From positions 1 through 15,627 of the forward strand of contig JAGGZB010000105.1 of assembly GCA_021162225.1 (NCBI GenBank): DNA of 15,627 nucleotides, read 5' to 3'. A model generated the notes under the pieces. That model had not been told where the DNA came from. It saw nothing but the letters and a program-made list of their open reading frames with translations, and searched no databases. Origin of the DNA: Candidatus Bathyarchaeota archaeon (GTDB lineage Archaea; Thermoproteota; Bathyarchaeia; Bathyarchaeales; DTEX01). Each line of letters starts with the position of its first letter. Position 1 is the first letter of the stretch. The translations under genes were made by a program, and so were the position numbers. Below, piece by piece: positions 5,977 through 12,268 of the stretch.

Positions 5977-6348
5977 CTAGAGTTCTTCGTAGCTTATGTG
6001 GACGAAGACGGGCTGCTTGGTCGTCTTGAAGAGGATCTTCATGTTGTCTCTATCTTTGAACTCCATGTGGCCGAGGCTGTTGGGATAATATCCGTCTAGG
6101 AAGTCGTATGCTTGGACTCTGCCCTCGAATTTCAGGTTCGAGGTTGCTCCATCGTATAGGTAGACGGTTGCGGTGGATGATCCGGGGTTGAAGATGTATA
6201 GGCTGACGAGATAGGCTTTCCGCTTATATCCCCACGACTCGGCGGTGGTGTCGGTTATGTTGGCTATCGCGGTGGCTGTGGTGGTGGCCACAGTGGTGGC
6301 GACTTCTTTTAAGATGCCTCCTCTAGGTCCACGTGGAACTCCAACCAT
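5977..6348 (-). CDS. Small beta-sandwich protein, candidate virion component
   Basis: This 123 aa protein has a Thr/Ala-rich N-terminal region (about 15-37) followed by a beta domain with 'SLYIFNPGSSTATVYLYDG', 'KFEGRVQAY' and 'VFVHISY'. The same order of short motifs (Y.....P..S.T...Y.G, then ..VQ.) occurs in the 174 aa protein at 7013, which suggests the two are paralogues or share a fold. It has no membrane segment and no Cys. GGTGA overlapping the previous stop provides the ribosome site for ATG 6348. It is the third gene of the leftward operon and probably a structural protein. Confidence 0.75.
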   Translation of the reverse strand: MVGVPRGPRGGILKEVATTVATTTATAIANITDTTAESWGYKRKAYLVSLYIFNPGSSTATVYLYDGATSNLKFEGRVQAYDFLDGYYPNSLGHMEFKDRDNMKILFKTTKQPVFVHISYEEL

Positions 6349-6354
6349 CCGTCA

Positions 6355-6969
6355 TCACCCCTGTTGAACATCTACAGGCTTATAGTATTGTGGCACGTAG
6401 TCCACCTTCGTGACCTTGTATCGGTAGCCGTAGACCATTATTCGATTCATGTCTTCGGCCACTGTTGATAGATTCCATACATCGACTTTTGGATGCGTTG
6501 AGACTCCTTCTGGTCCTCCGGATGTGAAGACGATTATCTCGTCGAGTTTTCCGGTTTCGCTGAGGTTTGCTGATAGGAAGGTGTCCGGCGTTATGAAGCT
6601 TTGCACTCTTGCTCCTTCCACGGTCCACTGTTTGACGGCTATGGCTATGTCATCTAATGGGATTATCCTGAATTGCGCTACCTCACTTGCTTCAAGCTTC
6701 AGCTCGGTTAGTTCTTGATCGGTCTTCTTCCCATTGGGCCACGCGCTCAGTGCTCCGAAGTCCTTGATGAACGGCCTTATCTCCTTGACGGCGTGGACTA
6801 GGTAGAATCCATAGGATAGCTTCAGGTCTTTAGGTATCTTTTTCCCCTTATGTTGGTCTAGGATTCTTGGATCTATTTCCTCATCCCATTTCTTGAGCAG
6901 TAGGTATTGATGCGGCAGGGCTAGCGGGGTTATCGGAGCCAGTTCATGGATTGCGATTGAAAAAGACAT
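6355..6969 (-). CDS. Orphan 204 aa protein, candidate capsid component
   Basis: The start is taken at the ATG at 6969-6967, placed seven bases after GAGGTGA; a GTG at 6978 overlaps that ribosome site and is less likely. The protein (204 aa, MSFSIAIHELAP...) begins with a hydrophobic strand and helix. It continues with mixed beta/helix segments and ends 'YKPVDVQQG'. It has no Cys, signal peptide or transmembrane helix. No family is recognised. It is the second gene downstream of the strong leftward promoter, between two beta-rich proteins, so a capsid or matrix role is plausible. The 43-base gap before it is the longest in the operon and might allow separate control or processing. Confidence 0.7.
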   Translation of the reverse strand: MSFSIAIHELAPITPLALPHQYLLLKKWDEEIDPRILDQHKGKKIPKDLKLSYGFYLVHAVKEIRPFIKDFGALSAWPNGKKTDQELTELKLEASEVAQFRIIPLDDIAIAVKQWTVEGARVQSFITPDTFLSANLSETGKLDEIIVFTSGGPEGVSTHPKVDVWNLSTVAEDMNRIMVYGYRYKVTKVDYVPQYYKPVDVQQG

Positions 6970-7012
6970 GGTTTTCACCTCGCGCTCGCTATTCTAGTGT
7001 TCAGTCGCTTTT

Positions 7013-7537
7013 TTAGCTGCCGATGACCCTACCTGGCTTCTCCGCTACCTTGCCGTAGAACACTAGTCTCTCGTCGCTGTTGGTCTGCCATGCCTCGGCC
7101 TTGATGGTCACGGAGTCGTTCTTGTCCCAGAAGATCGGGTTCTTCAAGTATCCCCTGCTCGATAATGGGCCTACTCCCGCTAAGACGCCTTCAACCTGAA
7201 CCTTGTCGATGAGCTTGGCTGTTCCCTTGTAGAATTCTATGGTGCTTATCGACGGCTCAGGTGACAAGAGGGCGAATCCATAGATCATTATCATCTTCTT
7301 TCCAGCTAGATCCTTGTTGTTAACCAAGGTGTTGCTTCCGGTCGCGGATAGGTTGAAGGTCCAGTGGTTGTTTGATCCTATTCCGAGGTCGGTGTATGGT
7401 AGGAGGTCTCTGACGGCTTTAGGCGCGTCTGAGGGGGTGATTAAGGCTCCGTCTATTGCTTTGGCGATTAGGGTTCTCTCAACGAAGTCTTCTAGGTCTT
7501 TTACGTCTTCCTCTACGTGGTAAAACAAACCTGGCAT
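7013..7537 (-). CDS. First gene of virion operon, candidate major coat protein
   Basis: The protein has 174 aa. An acidic helical N-terminus (about 8-45) precedes a beta domain (about 55-170) with 'STIEFYKGTAKLIDKVQVEG' and 'DSVTIKAEAWQ'. The motif order is shared with the 123 aa protein at 5977. No transmembrane helix or Cys is present. The ATG at 7537 follows GAGGTGA and AGAGG. A TATA-like box (7588-7575 on the minus strand) predicts transcription near 7556. Being promoter-proximal in a long operon of beta-rich genes fits an abundant coat protein, but no known capsid family is recognised. The N-terminus overlaps nothing on the other strand once the rightward regulator is started at 7618. 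Confidence 0.75.
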   Translation of the reverse strand: MPGLFYHVEEDVKDLEDFVERTLIAKAIDGALITPSDAPKAVRDLLPYTDLGIGSNNHWTFNLSATGSNTLVNNKDLAGKKMIMIYGFALLSPEPSISTIEFYKGTAKLIDKVQVEGVLAGVGPLSSRGYLKNPIFWDKNDSVTIKAEAWQTNSDERLVFYGKVAEKPGRVIGS

Positions 7538-7571
7538 TTTCCTCTATTCACCTCGCTTATTTGGTGATGGA

Positions 7572-7588
7572 AATACTTATTAAATCTT
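7572..7588. promoter_or_regulatory. Divergent TATA box between coat operon and RHH gene
   Basis: The tract AATACTTATTAAATCTT reads as a TATA-like box both ways (TTATTAAA rightward, TTTAATAA leftward). Rightward, its centre (about 7581) predicts initiation near 7606 for the ATG at 7618. Leftward, it predicts initiation near 7556 for the ATG at 7537. Both leaders would be short, 12-20 bases. A repressor bound at 7590-7615 could affect both directions. Confidence 0.55.
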
Positions 7589-7589
7589 G

Positions 7590-7615
7590 GCTATCAGATA
7601 GCTACAGGGTAGCTA
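7590..7615. promoter_or_regulatory. Palindromic candidate operator of the RHH regulator
   Basis: GCTATCAGATAGC (7590-7602) is a perfect 13-base palindrome. The self-complementary hexamer TAGCTA occurs at 7599-7604 and again at 7610-7615, 11 bases apart centre to centre, about one helical turn. Paired short palindromes one turn apart are typical RHH operators. They cover the predicted rightward initiation site just before the RHH gene, so autorepression is the simple reading. Binding itself is inferred. Confidence 0.55.
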
Positions 7616-7617
7616 GC

Positions 7618-7878
7618 ATGGAGCGTAGAATGACGGATAAGAAGATTGAGATAGCGAACTACGTGAAGCTCGTCTATCCTCCCGGAGATCAGCCTGAGAA
7701 GGCTCAGCTGAACATAAGGGTTAGGCAGGAGCTTAGGCAGAGGTTCAACGACCTAGTTCGACTATACGGTTTCAGGAGTCAGGAGCAGGCTTTGGCCTTC
7801 TTATTGGAGTGGCATGACGTTAAGCTGAGGCCGGAGAAGCCTCATAGAAAGATGGATAGAAGGATTGCGGAGGTTTGA
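7618..7878 (+). CDS. Ribbon-helix-helix transcription regulator
   Basis: The protein has 86 aa from the ATG at 7618. A longer frame back to 7456 would overlap the divergent coat gene and the promoter, so it is rejected. Residues 29-66 carry the RHH fold: strand AQLNIRVR, helix QELRQRFNDLVRLYG, then 'RSQEQALAFLLEWH' as the second helix. The N-terminal 28 residues and basic C-terminal tail (RPEKPHRKMDRR) are extra. RHH dimers bind short palindromes, and two candidate half-sites lie directly upstream. The next gene starts 4 bases after the stop, with GCGGAGG inside the last codons as ribosome site. Likely controls this divergent promoter. Confidence 0.8.
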   Translation: MERRMTDKKIEIANYVKLVYPPGDQPEKAQLNIRVRQELRQRFNDLVRLYGFRSQEQALAFLLEWHDVKLRPEKPHRKMDRRIAEV

Positions 7879-7882
7879 GGCC

Positions 7883-8089
7883 ATGGAGAGAACGATGTTC
7901 GAGATAGAGTTCATAGATGGAAGTAAGATGAGGGCTATAACTCTTCACGCTGGCAGGGAGACGGGAAAGATATTCGTGGAAACCCTTGGCTCTAAGACCT
8001 ATGTGTTTCATCCAGATGAGATTAAAAAAATAAGGGTGATTGCGTTGTCTCGGAGACAATTGCTGTATGAGTCGGCTAAGAAGATTTAG
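7883..8089 (+). CDS. Small beta-barrel protein, possibly Sm/SH3-like
   Basis: This 68 aa protein starts from the ATG at 7883, 9 bases after GCGGAGG; a TTG at 7865 would overlap the regulator. It is built of predicted strands: MFEIEFIDGSKMRAITL, GKIFVETLG, KTYVFHPDEI, KKIRVIALS, then a short C-terminal helix. The 'DG..MR' and closing 'IRVIALS' strands resemble the Sm-like protein at 2697 ('DG.MIRG', 'VRVIEVS'), so a shared small-barrel fold is possible. It is the second gene of a two-gene operon with an RHH regulator and ends overlapping the convergent protease gene by 4 bases. Function unknown. Confidence 0.7.
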   Translation: MERTMFEIEFIDGSKMRAITLHAGRETGKIFVETLGSKTYVFHPDEIKKIRVIALSRRQLLYESAKKI

Positions 8090-8466
8090 ACGTGGTAGAT
8101 TTCAAAATAGTCGCGGTGAAATGATACCATGAATCCCGCTTCGGTGAGATCGTCTACGCTGATCAAAGGTATATCTATGAACCGCGAGAAGGCGGATGGT
8201 AAAACTGTTTCAACTCCCTCTATTATGAGTGGAACATAGCTCACTGGAGCTGGCTCGATTTCCTTGAATACGCTAACTATGTTCACTATCTCGGCTGTTG
8301 GCTCATGTTCGATTATCTTTAAAAAATTTGAGGGAAATACGGTTATTGATGCTCCACTGTCTAATTCGGCCTCGACTCTTATCAGCTGACTTGTTCCAGC
8401 TTTCTTTAGCCATATTGGCAGGATAGCTCGGTCTCCATGTAGTCCGCCGTATCGGTGGACCCCCAA
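8086..8466 (-). CDS. Retropepsin-like aspartic protease (clan AA)
   Basis: The protein has 126 aa, near the usual size of a single retropepsin-like domain. It begins with a beta strand region (LPIWLKKAG). The catalytic motif AELDSGASITVFP follows, with Asp36 in the D-[ST]-G-A context. The second conserved element, PLISVDDLTEAGFMVSF (100-116), aligns with the 'iLGvdaLealG' stretch of this family, with Ser where Gly is usual. Such enzymes act as homodimers, each giving one Asp. The start is a TTG (8466) 8 bases after GAGGG; no ATG exists in frame before the motif. It is last in a three-gene operon with a membrane protein. A role in processing virion proteins is plausible but inferred. Confidence 0.75.
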   Translation of the reverse strand: MGVHRYGGLHGDRAILPIWLKKAGTSQLIRVEAELDSGASITVFPSNFLKIIEHEPTAEIVNIVSVFKEIEPAPVSYVPLIIEGVETVLPSAFSRFIDIPLISVDDLTEAGFMVSFHRDYFEIYHV

Positions 8467-8485
8467 AGGATTTTCCCTCGGAGGC

Positions 8486-8917
8486 TTAGGTCGCTATCCT
8501 TCTGGGAATCTTCCGAGCGGCTGCGTATTCAGGCGATGGAGCTACAACGGTTCTCGGAGGCGCTGAGACGACTACCTGTTTGCTTGGAGCAGCTCTGCGA
8601 ACCCCTATTCTTCCAGCCATCATTCCAGCGACTCTAAGCACGATTCTCGTCATTAAGGCGGTGACTCCGGTTAACACGCTGACCGTCTTAACGGTTGAAT
8701 TGGTGGAGTAGCTGGCGATTCCCATGGTTGCGGCGAAGATTATGATAGTCGCTATGTCTCCAGCGTTGAGGGGGCCGAAGGCCCAGGTTGGATAGTTTCT
8801 GTCAAACCATCCGGCGATTCCAACGCATGATCCGATTCCGATTGCAGAGCTTATCATCGGTATTCCCAGATCCTCTAGCTTAACCCCTGCGACAGGCGAG
8901 TATAGTATCACTGGCAT
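8486..8917 (-). CDS. Three-helix membrane protein
   Basis: This 143 aa protein has three hydrophobic helices at about 17-38, 49-72 and 75-101. A basic, Pro/Ala-rich cytoplasmic-type tail follows (VRRAAPSKQ ... RKIPRRIAT). The first two helices contain many small residues (GIGSCVGIAG, GDIATIIIF). The ribosome site GAGGTGA lies about 10 bases before the ATG. It is the middle gene of the protease operon; its stop lies 19 bases before the protease TTG. No family is recognised. It could be a virion membrane protein or a factor in host membrane remodelling. Confidence 0.75.
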   Translation of the reverse strand: MPVILYSPVAGVKLEDLGIPMISSAIGIGSCVGIAGWFDRNYPTWAFGPLNAGDIATIIIFAATMGIASYSTNSTVKTVSVLTGVTALMTRIVLRVAGMMAGRIGVRRAAPSKQVVVSAPPRTVVAPSPEYAAARKIPRRIAT

Positions 8918-8934
8918 CTATCGTCTCACCTCTA

Positions 8935-9321
8935 TTACGCCACTGGCGTTGGAGCCGCTAAGCCTGCTCCTCCCTTCCTCCTAATCAGCGACTCAAGCTT
9001 CCTGATTGTCGCTGGGGTCACGGTCTCGTGTCTTAGTCTCCTTCTCTCTTCTGGCTTTATTCCGCCGTAGCTCTTACCGGCCATGGCTTCAGCGACTTTA
9101 GCGGCAATTGCAGGTAGTCCTCCGATAAGTCCTTTGGCTCCAAAGTTGGCGGATGCGGTTCTAGCGAGCTCTAGGCAGGCTCTTAGCTGTGGCACGGAGA
9201 GCAGCTCTATCTTTCCACCCGCCCATGGGGGTGGTCTCCTATACCACCAGCTCTTCTTCGCCCACCTGACTCCTCCGCGTTGGACGATTTGAACCAGTTC
9301 TCCTGGAACTACTAACACCAT
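8935..9321 (-). CDS. Orphan basic protein
   Basis: This 128 aa protein is basic, with a Trp/Arg/Pro-rich part (about 19-36; KKSWWYRRPPPWAGG) and an Ala-rich helical part (about 45-80). A basic segment follows (EERRRLRHETVTPATIRKLE), then an Ala/Pro tail. It has no membrane helix and a single Cys. The ATG at 9321 lies about 30 bases after a TATA-like box (9360-9348, minus strand), with a very short leader. It is first in the operon with the membrane protein and protease. The basic character may indicate nucleic-acid or scaffold interaction; no family is recognised. Confidence 0.65.
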   Translation of the reverse strand: MVLVVPGELVQIVQRGGVRWAKKSWWYRRPPPWAGGKIELLSVPQLRACLELARTASANFGAKGLIGGLPAIAAKVAEAMAGKSYGGIKPEERRRLRHETVTPATIRKLESLIRRKGGAGLAAPTPVA

Positions 9322-9330
9322 TTTCTCTCG

Positions 9331-9360
9331 TGTTATACGGGATTTGAGTAATATTTAATA
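9331..9360. promoter_or_regulatory. Divergent promoters, probably leaderless
   Basis: Rightward, TGTTATACGG (9331-9340) lies about 26 bases before the ATG at 9361 and predicts a leaderless transcript. Leftward, TATTAAATATTAC (9360-9348) lies about 30 bases before the ATG at 9321. The two boxes are interleaved in one 39-base gap, so the promoters should compete or be co-regulated. No strong palindrome is seen. Confidence 0.5.
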
Positions 9361-9528
9361 ATGTCTTCTACTGATGTAGATTTGATGCCGTCATTGACCA
9401 TCTACGTTGACGATCAGACGTATTCGCTTTTATTGGAGATGGTCAGGGATAAGAAGCATCTGAGCGTGAACAAGCTTGCGGCGAAGATCATTCAAGAGGA
9501 GGTGAGAAAGTGGAGGCTAAGAGCGTAG
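9361..9528 (+). CDS. Short ribbon-helix-helix regulator (55 aa)
   Basis: This frame has only 55 codons. After a short acidic lead (MSSTDVDLM), residues 10-51 fit the CopG/Arc type RHH: strand PSLTIYVD, helix QTYSLLLEMVRDK, turn, then 'LSVNKLAAKIIQEEVRKW'. The size is normal for minimal RHH repressors. The ATG lies 26 bases from a TATA-like sequence and has no ribosome site, which suggests a leaderless message. It overlaps the next gene by 19 bases. As the first gene of a regulatory operon it probably controls its own divergent promoter region. Confidence 0.8.
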   Translation: MSSTDVDLMPSLTIYVDDQTYSLLLEMVRDKKHLSVNKLAAKIIQEEVRKWRLRA

Positions 9529-9947
9529 TCAAGAGCTTGGAGCAAGAATTTAGAAACTATTTGCTCAGGGCTTCTGAGGCTACGGGTGAGAAGCGTAAGC
9601 AACTTTTGTCGAGGGCTAAGAGACTTGAACAATTTATGAGGGATAGGGGGTTGGATTACGTGGTTGAGAACGTGTTATATGAGCTTCAGAGGCAGAAGGT
9701 GATTAAGAGGAATAGGAAGGGTGGATACGAGGTTCAGAGCAACCTTGAGTGGAGGATGGAGACCTATAGGAAAAATATCACGAAGACTATTAACAGGACG
9801 ATTCAATTATTGACTGAGGCGAGGGAATTATTGCATAGCGATGCGGCGCAGTTCGCCTTGAAGAAGAGGGATTGGAGAATTAAGGTGTTGGAGGCTTACA
9901 GTGTTTTAAGCAGGTTGGCGGAGGTGTTGAAACATGTCAAGCGATAG
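9510..9947 (+). CDS. Basic helical protein, possible winged helix
   Basis: The protein has 145 aa starting with GTG, preceded by GAGGAGGTGAG inside the RHH gene. It is nearly all helical and basic. Residues about 40-78 (RDRGLDYVVENVLYELQRQK ... GGYEV) could form a winged helix: helix, helix, then a glycine-tipped hairpin. The rest (85-143) is long helices with coiled-coil potential. It has no Cys and no membrane segment. It overlaps the previous gene by 19 bases and the next by 14, so the three are translationally coupled. A DNA-binding accessory to the RHH protein is a reasonable guess. Confidence 0.7.
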   Translation: MEAKSVVKSLEQEFRNYLLRASEATGEKRKQLLSRAKRLEQFMRDRGLDYVVENVLYELQRQKVIKRNRKGGYEVQSNLEWRMETYRKNITKTINRTIQLLTEARELLHSDAAQFALKKRDWRIKVLEAYSVLSRLAEVLKHVKR

Positions 9948-10464
9948 GGAGAAGGAGCTTGAAGAATTAGTGAGGGCGAGGGCTCAAAAACTCTTCGATC
10001 AAGGGCTATCCAAGGAAGATGTCGCCGTATCCTTGATGAATGAGGGCTATCCCATGAAATATATCTTGAAGTATACTAGGGCGAGCCTAAAGAAAGTGAA
10101 GGAGAAGATGGATGAGCTGGGTATCCCAGCCGTTGGTCACAGGAAGAGGTCGGCGAAGACTGCGGTGATGGACGTTATAGCTCATAAGACTAGGGAACAT
10201 GCTTTGAGGAGAATCGCCGACATTTTGAGCATAGGCAGTCATGTTTTGGAGAAGGTTGAGAACTTGGCGAGATTCAGGGGGATGACGCCGTTGGAATATG
10301 TGAAGAAGGCTATCGACTTTTATGAGGCGTATTCCGAGCTAGTTCACTTGCTTGAGCTTGAGAATAAGAGGCTTAGGAGGAGGCTTAACATGTATGAGAG
10401 GATTAACTTGATGCTGATGAGGGAGCTTAAGCTTAAACAGCTTGAAAAAATGTTTTCATCCTAA
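9934..10464 (+). CDS. Helix-turn-helix and coiled-coil protein
   Basis: This 176 aa protein carries, at residues about 10-60 (ELVRARAQKLFDQGLSKEDV and onward), one or two helix-turn-helix units of the kind that sense DNA ('GLSKEDVAVSLMNEG', 'MKYILKYTRASLKKVKEKM'). A basic linker (GHRKRSAKT) follows. Residues 80-175 are helical with a strong leucine/arginine coiled coil at the end (LLELENKRLRRRLNMYERIN). It therefore probably binds DNA as an oligomer. It is the last gene of the three-gene rightward operon, and its end overlaps the end of the leftward operon by 9 bases. Exact family unknown. Confidence 0.75.
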   Translation: MSSDREKELEELVRARAQKLFDQGLSKEDVAVSLMNEGYPMKYILKYTRASLKKVKEKMDELGIPAVGHRKRSAKTAVMDVIAHKTREHALRRIADILSIGSHVLEKVENLARFRGMTPLEYVKKAIDFYEAYSELVHLLELENKRLRRRLNMYERINLMLMRELKLKQLEKMFSS

Positions 10465-10839
10465 AACTTGTTTCAGAAATCGCTCTAGGCTTGGGCTTCC
10501 TCTGGCTATGGCTCTAAGTCTTTGAATATCGCGGTTAAATGCCTTCTGCTGGGGAGGCGGCGGTTTTTCAACCAGCTTTGCTCCAGTTAGTTTTTCTTTC
10601 ACCAGCTTGGCTGCAGGTGGAAGCTCATCTTTCTTCATCATCTTCATTCCATAGCTTTGATATGCCGCTTGCGTGAAGCGTAGCATGGATACTGGGCTTC
10701 CCCGTTTCAGCGGCTTTCTCCTTATGTAGATTAATTCCCTGGGCTTGCGTCTGTAGACTATCTCGGTTTCGAGGAGGAGGCTGTTCAGCATTTTTCTAAC
10801 CCATGGGTCTCTGAGATCCATTAACAGTTTTTCACTCAC
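10456..10839 (-). CDS. Small basic orphan protein
   Basis: This 127 aa protein is taken from the GTG at 10839. A TTG at 10881 would overlap the previous gene by 50 bases, while the GTG overlaps it by 8 and follows GGAGG about 10 bases away. It has a basic beta-like part (about 25-43; TEIVYRRKPRELIYIRRKP), a helix (about 52-85) and a Pro-rich linker (KPPPPQQ). A basic C-terminal helix follows, RDIQRLRAIARGSPSLERFL. It has no membrane segment. It is last in the leftward operon after the large coiled-coil protein, with which it may interact. Function unknown. Confidence 0.65.
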   Translation of the reverse strand: MSEKLLMDLRDPWVRKMLNSLLLETEIVYRRKPRELIYIRRKPLKRGSPVSMLRFTQAAYQSYGMKMMKKDELPPAAKLVKEKLTGAKLVEKPPPPQQKAFNRDIQRLRAIARGSPSLERFLKQVLG

Positions 10840-12268
10840 CTGTAACCCGCCTCCATAGGTGGAGTAGCCCGAATGCCTCAAATGTTTCTCGATGAAGTTT
10901 TTTCTCCTTTATCAGATATTCTAGTAGCTGGTCTAGGGTGCCCCATTTAACGCTTCTCAGATAATAGTCTAATCCTTCAGCTGATTCTCTTAAGTAGTCT
11001 GGAGTCCTGCTGCTGAAGATGACGCCGGGTCTGCTGAGTCTATAGAGTTCTCCCCATAGATGTGGATGAAGCATCAGTAAAAGCCTTTCTCCTTCCTTTA
11101 ATCCTTCCATCAGCTTATATCTTTTTGCGAAGACGGGTTGAGCATCCGGTGGAAGCTGATGAATATATCTGTAATAGTCTTGGGGTGGGCGAGCTGGAAA
11201 CATTGGGAGAAATTCGACGGGCATGGGGACGGCTGGAGGCGCGGCGACTGCGGGCGGAGGTCTAGGTGGAGCTGGCTTCGGCTTAATTTCTCTTGCAGCG
11301 GCGAGCACCTTAGCTTCTCTGATCCAGGTTGTTTCTATCCATGTCTTCGCGTCGGCGAGCACCTTGTCATAGCTTTTTTCAAGGTTTATTGAATCTAGGC
11401 ATGTTCTGAGCAGCGCGGCTCTCCGCTCTCTTGGAACCCCTATGTCTCGCATGAACCTCAATAGGGTGTCGCGGAGTTTTCTCGCTTCAAGGCTTGTTAG
11501 CATCGACGGTCTGATTATTCCTGCTTTCAAGGCTTCTTGGACTATCGGGTTATCGGTTGGAAGCTCGAATACTTCGCATACGGGTATTTCTCTGAACTCT
11601 ATTCCAGTGGCTTCGTAGATGACTCCTAGTAGTCTTCGACCTAGTGGATGACCTTCGGCGTCCGCGGTTATGTGGTAGAATGCTGTTGGAGGAGGTTTGG
11701 GGGGCGGTGGAGGAGCTTTCGCTGGAGGTGGGAGACCTTTCTTGAATTCAGCGAGCTTCGATGATAGTTCTCCGATCTTTTTTCTAAGTTTTGTGATTGT
11801 GGCTTTGAGGAATCTCGGCTCGGCTTCAGCTCTCTCAAGTTGGGTTCTGAGCTTAACTGCTTCGGTTGCATATTTTTCCAGCATGTCGAGGGCTTCTTGT
11901 GCATGTTCATCGATTCCATGTTCTTCTAAGATCATTCTGAATCCTTCTATGGTTCCCTCTATGTCTCTTATCTCGGCTTCCATTTCGCTGACTCTTTCTA
12001 TTAGTTCTTCTTTTGTGACGGGTAATACTCCAGCGTCTTCGAGGGCGTGGATGAAGTCGTCTACGGTATCGTATTCGGTTATGGTTGAGAAATAGGAGTC
12101 CCAGTCAAATGTCTCTGGATCAGGTATTTTTTCGAGGATTATTCTGACGGCTCTGCGGATGCCTGATGACTTGAATTTTCTCAGAGCCTCGTCCCATAGC
12201 TTCCTTCTCTTCAATATTCGTTTGACGAGATCATAGTAATGTTCTATCGTGGATGGTGAGACGCTCAT
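10832..12268 (-). CDS. Large coiled-coil, proline-rich multidomain protein
   Basis: The protein has 478 aa from the ATG at 12268, which overlaps the previous stop (ATGA) and follows GGTGAG. Residues 1-80 are helical and basic. About 84-177 form a long charged coiled coil, and 180-194 are a Pro-rich linker (PPPPPKPPP). Residues 195-325 are a mixed domain (FYHITADAEGHPLGRRLLG). A second Pro-rich linker spans 328-366. A C-terminal helical domain (367-478) is rich in Tyr, Leu and Trp. The bead-on-string layout suggests a scaffold, tether or internal virion protein. No enzyme motif is seen and no family is recognised. It is the largest protein in the window. Confidence 0.8.
   Translation of the reverse strand: MSVSPSTIEHYYDLVKRILKRRKLWDEALRKFKSSGIRRAVRIILEKIPDPETFDWDSYFSTITEYDTVDDFIHALEDAGVLPVTKEELIERVSEMEAEIRDIEGTIEGFRMILEEHGIDEHAQEALDMLEKYATEAVKLRTQLERAEAEPRFLKATITKLRKKIGELSSKLAEFKKGLPPPAKAPPPPPKPPPTAFYHITADAEGHPLGRRLLGVIYEATGIEFREIPVCEVFELPTDNPIVQEALKAGIIRPSMLTSLEARKLRDTLLRFMRDIGVPRERRAALLRTCLDSINLEKSYDKVLADAKTWIETTWIREAKVLAAAREIKPKPAPPRPPPAVAAPPAVPMPVEFLPMFPARPPQDYYRYIHQLPPDAQPVFAKRYKLMEGLKEGERLLLMLHPHLWGELYRLSRPGVIFSSRTPDYLRESAEGLDYYLRSVKWGTLDQLLEYLIKEKKLHRETFEAFGLLHLWRRVTGE

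Noticed and set aside
7456..7617. Upstream extension of the RHH gene to 7456
   Set aside because: It would run through the TATA box, the candidate operator and the start of the divergent coat gene.
570..7878. Shared IAEV C-terminus of the 104 aa and RHH proteins
   Set aside because: Four residues only; in the RHH gene the codons hold the next gene's ribosome site, and the proteins are otherwise unlike. Probably coincidence.
11697..12095. Rightward 132-codon frame with Ser-rich sequence
   Set aside because: It lies fully antisense to the coiled-coil part of the 478 aa protein, and its low-complexity Ser/Leu sequence follows from the Glu/Lys codons opposite.
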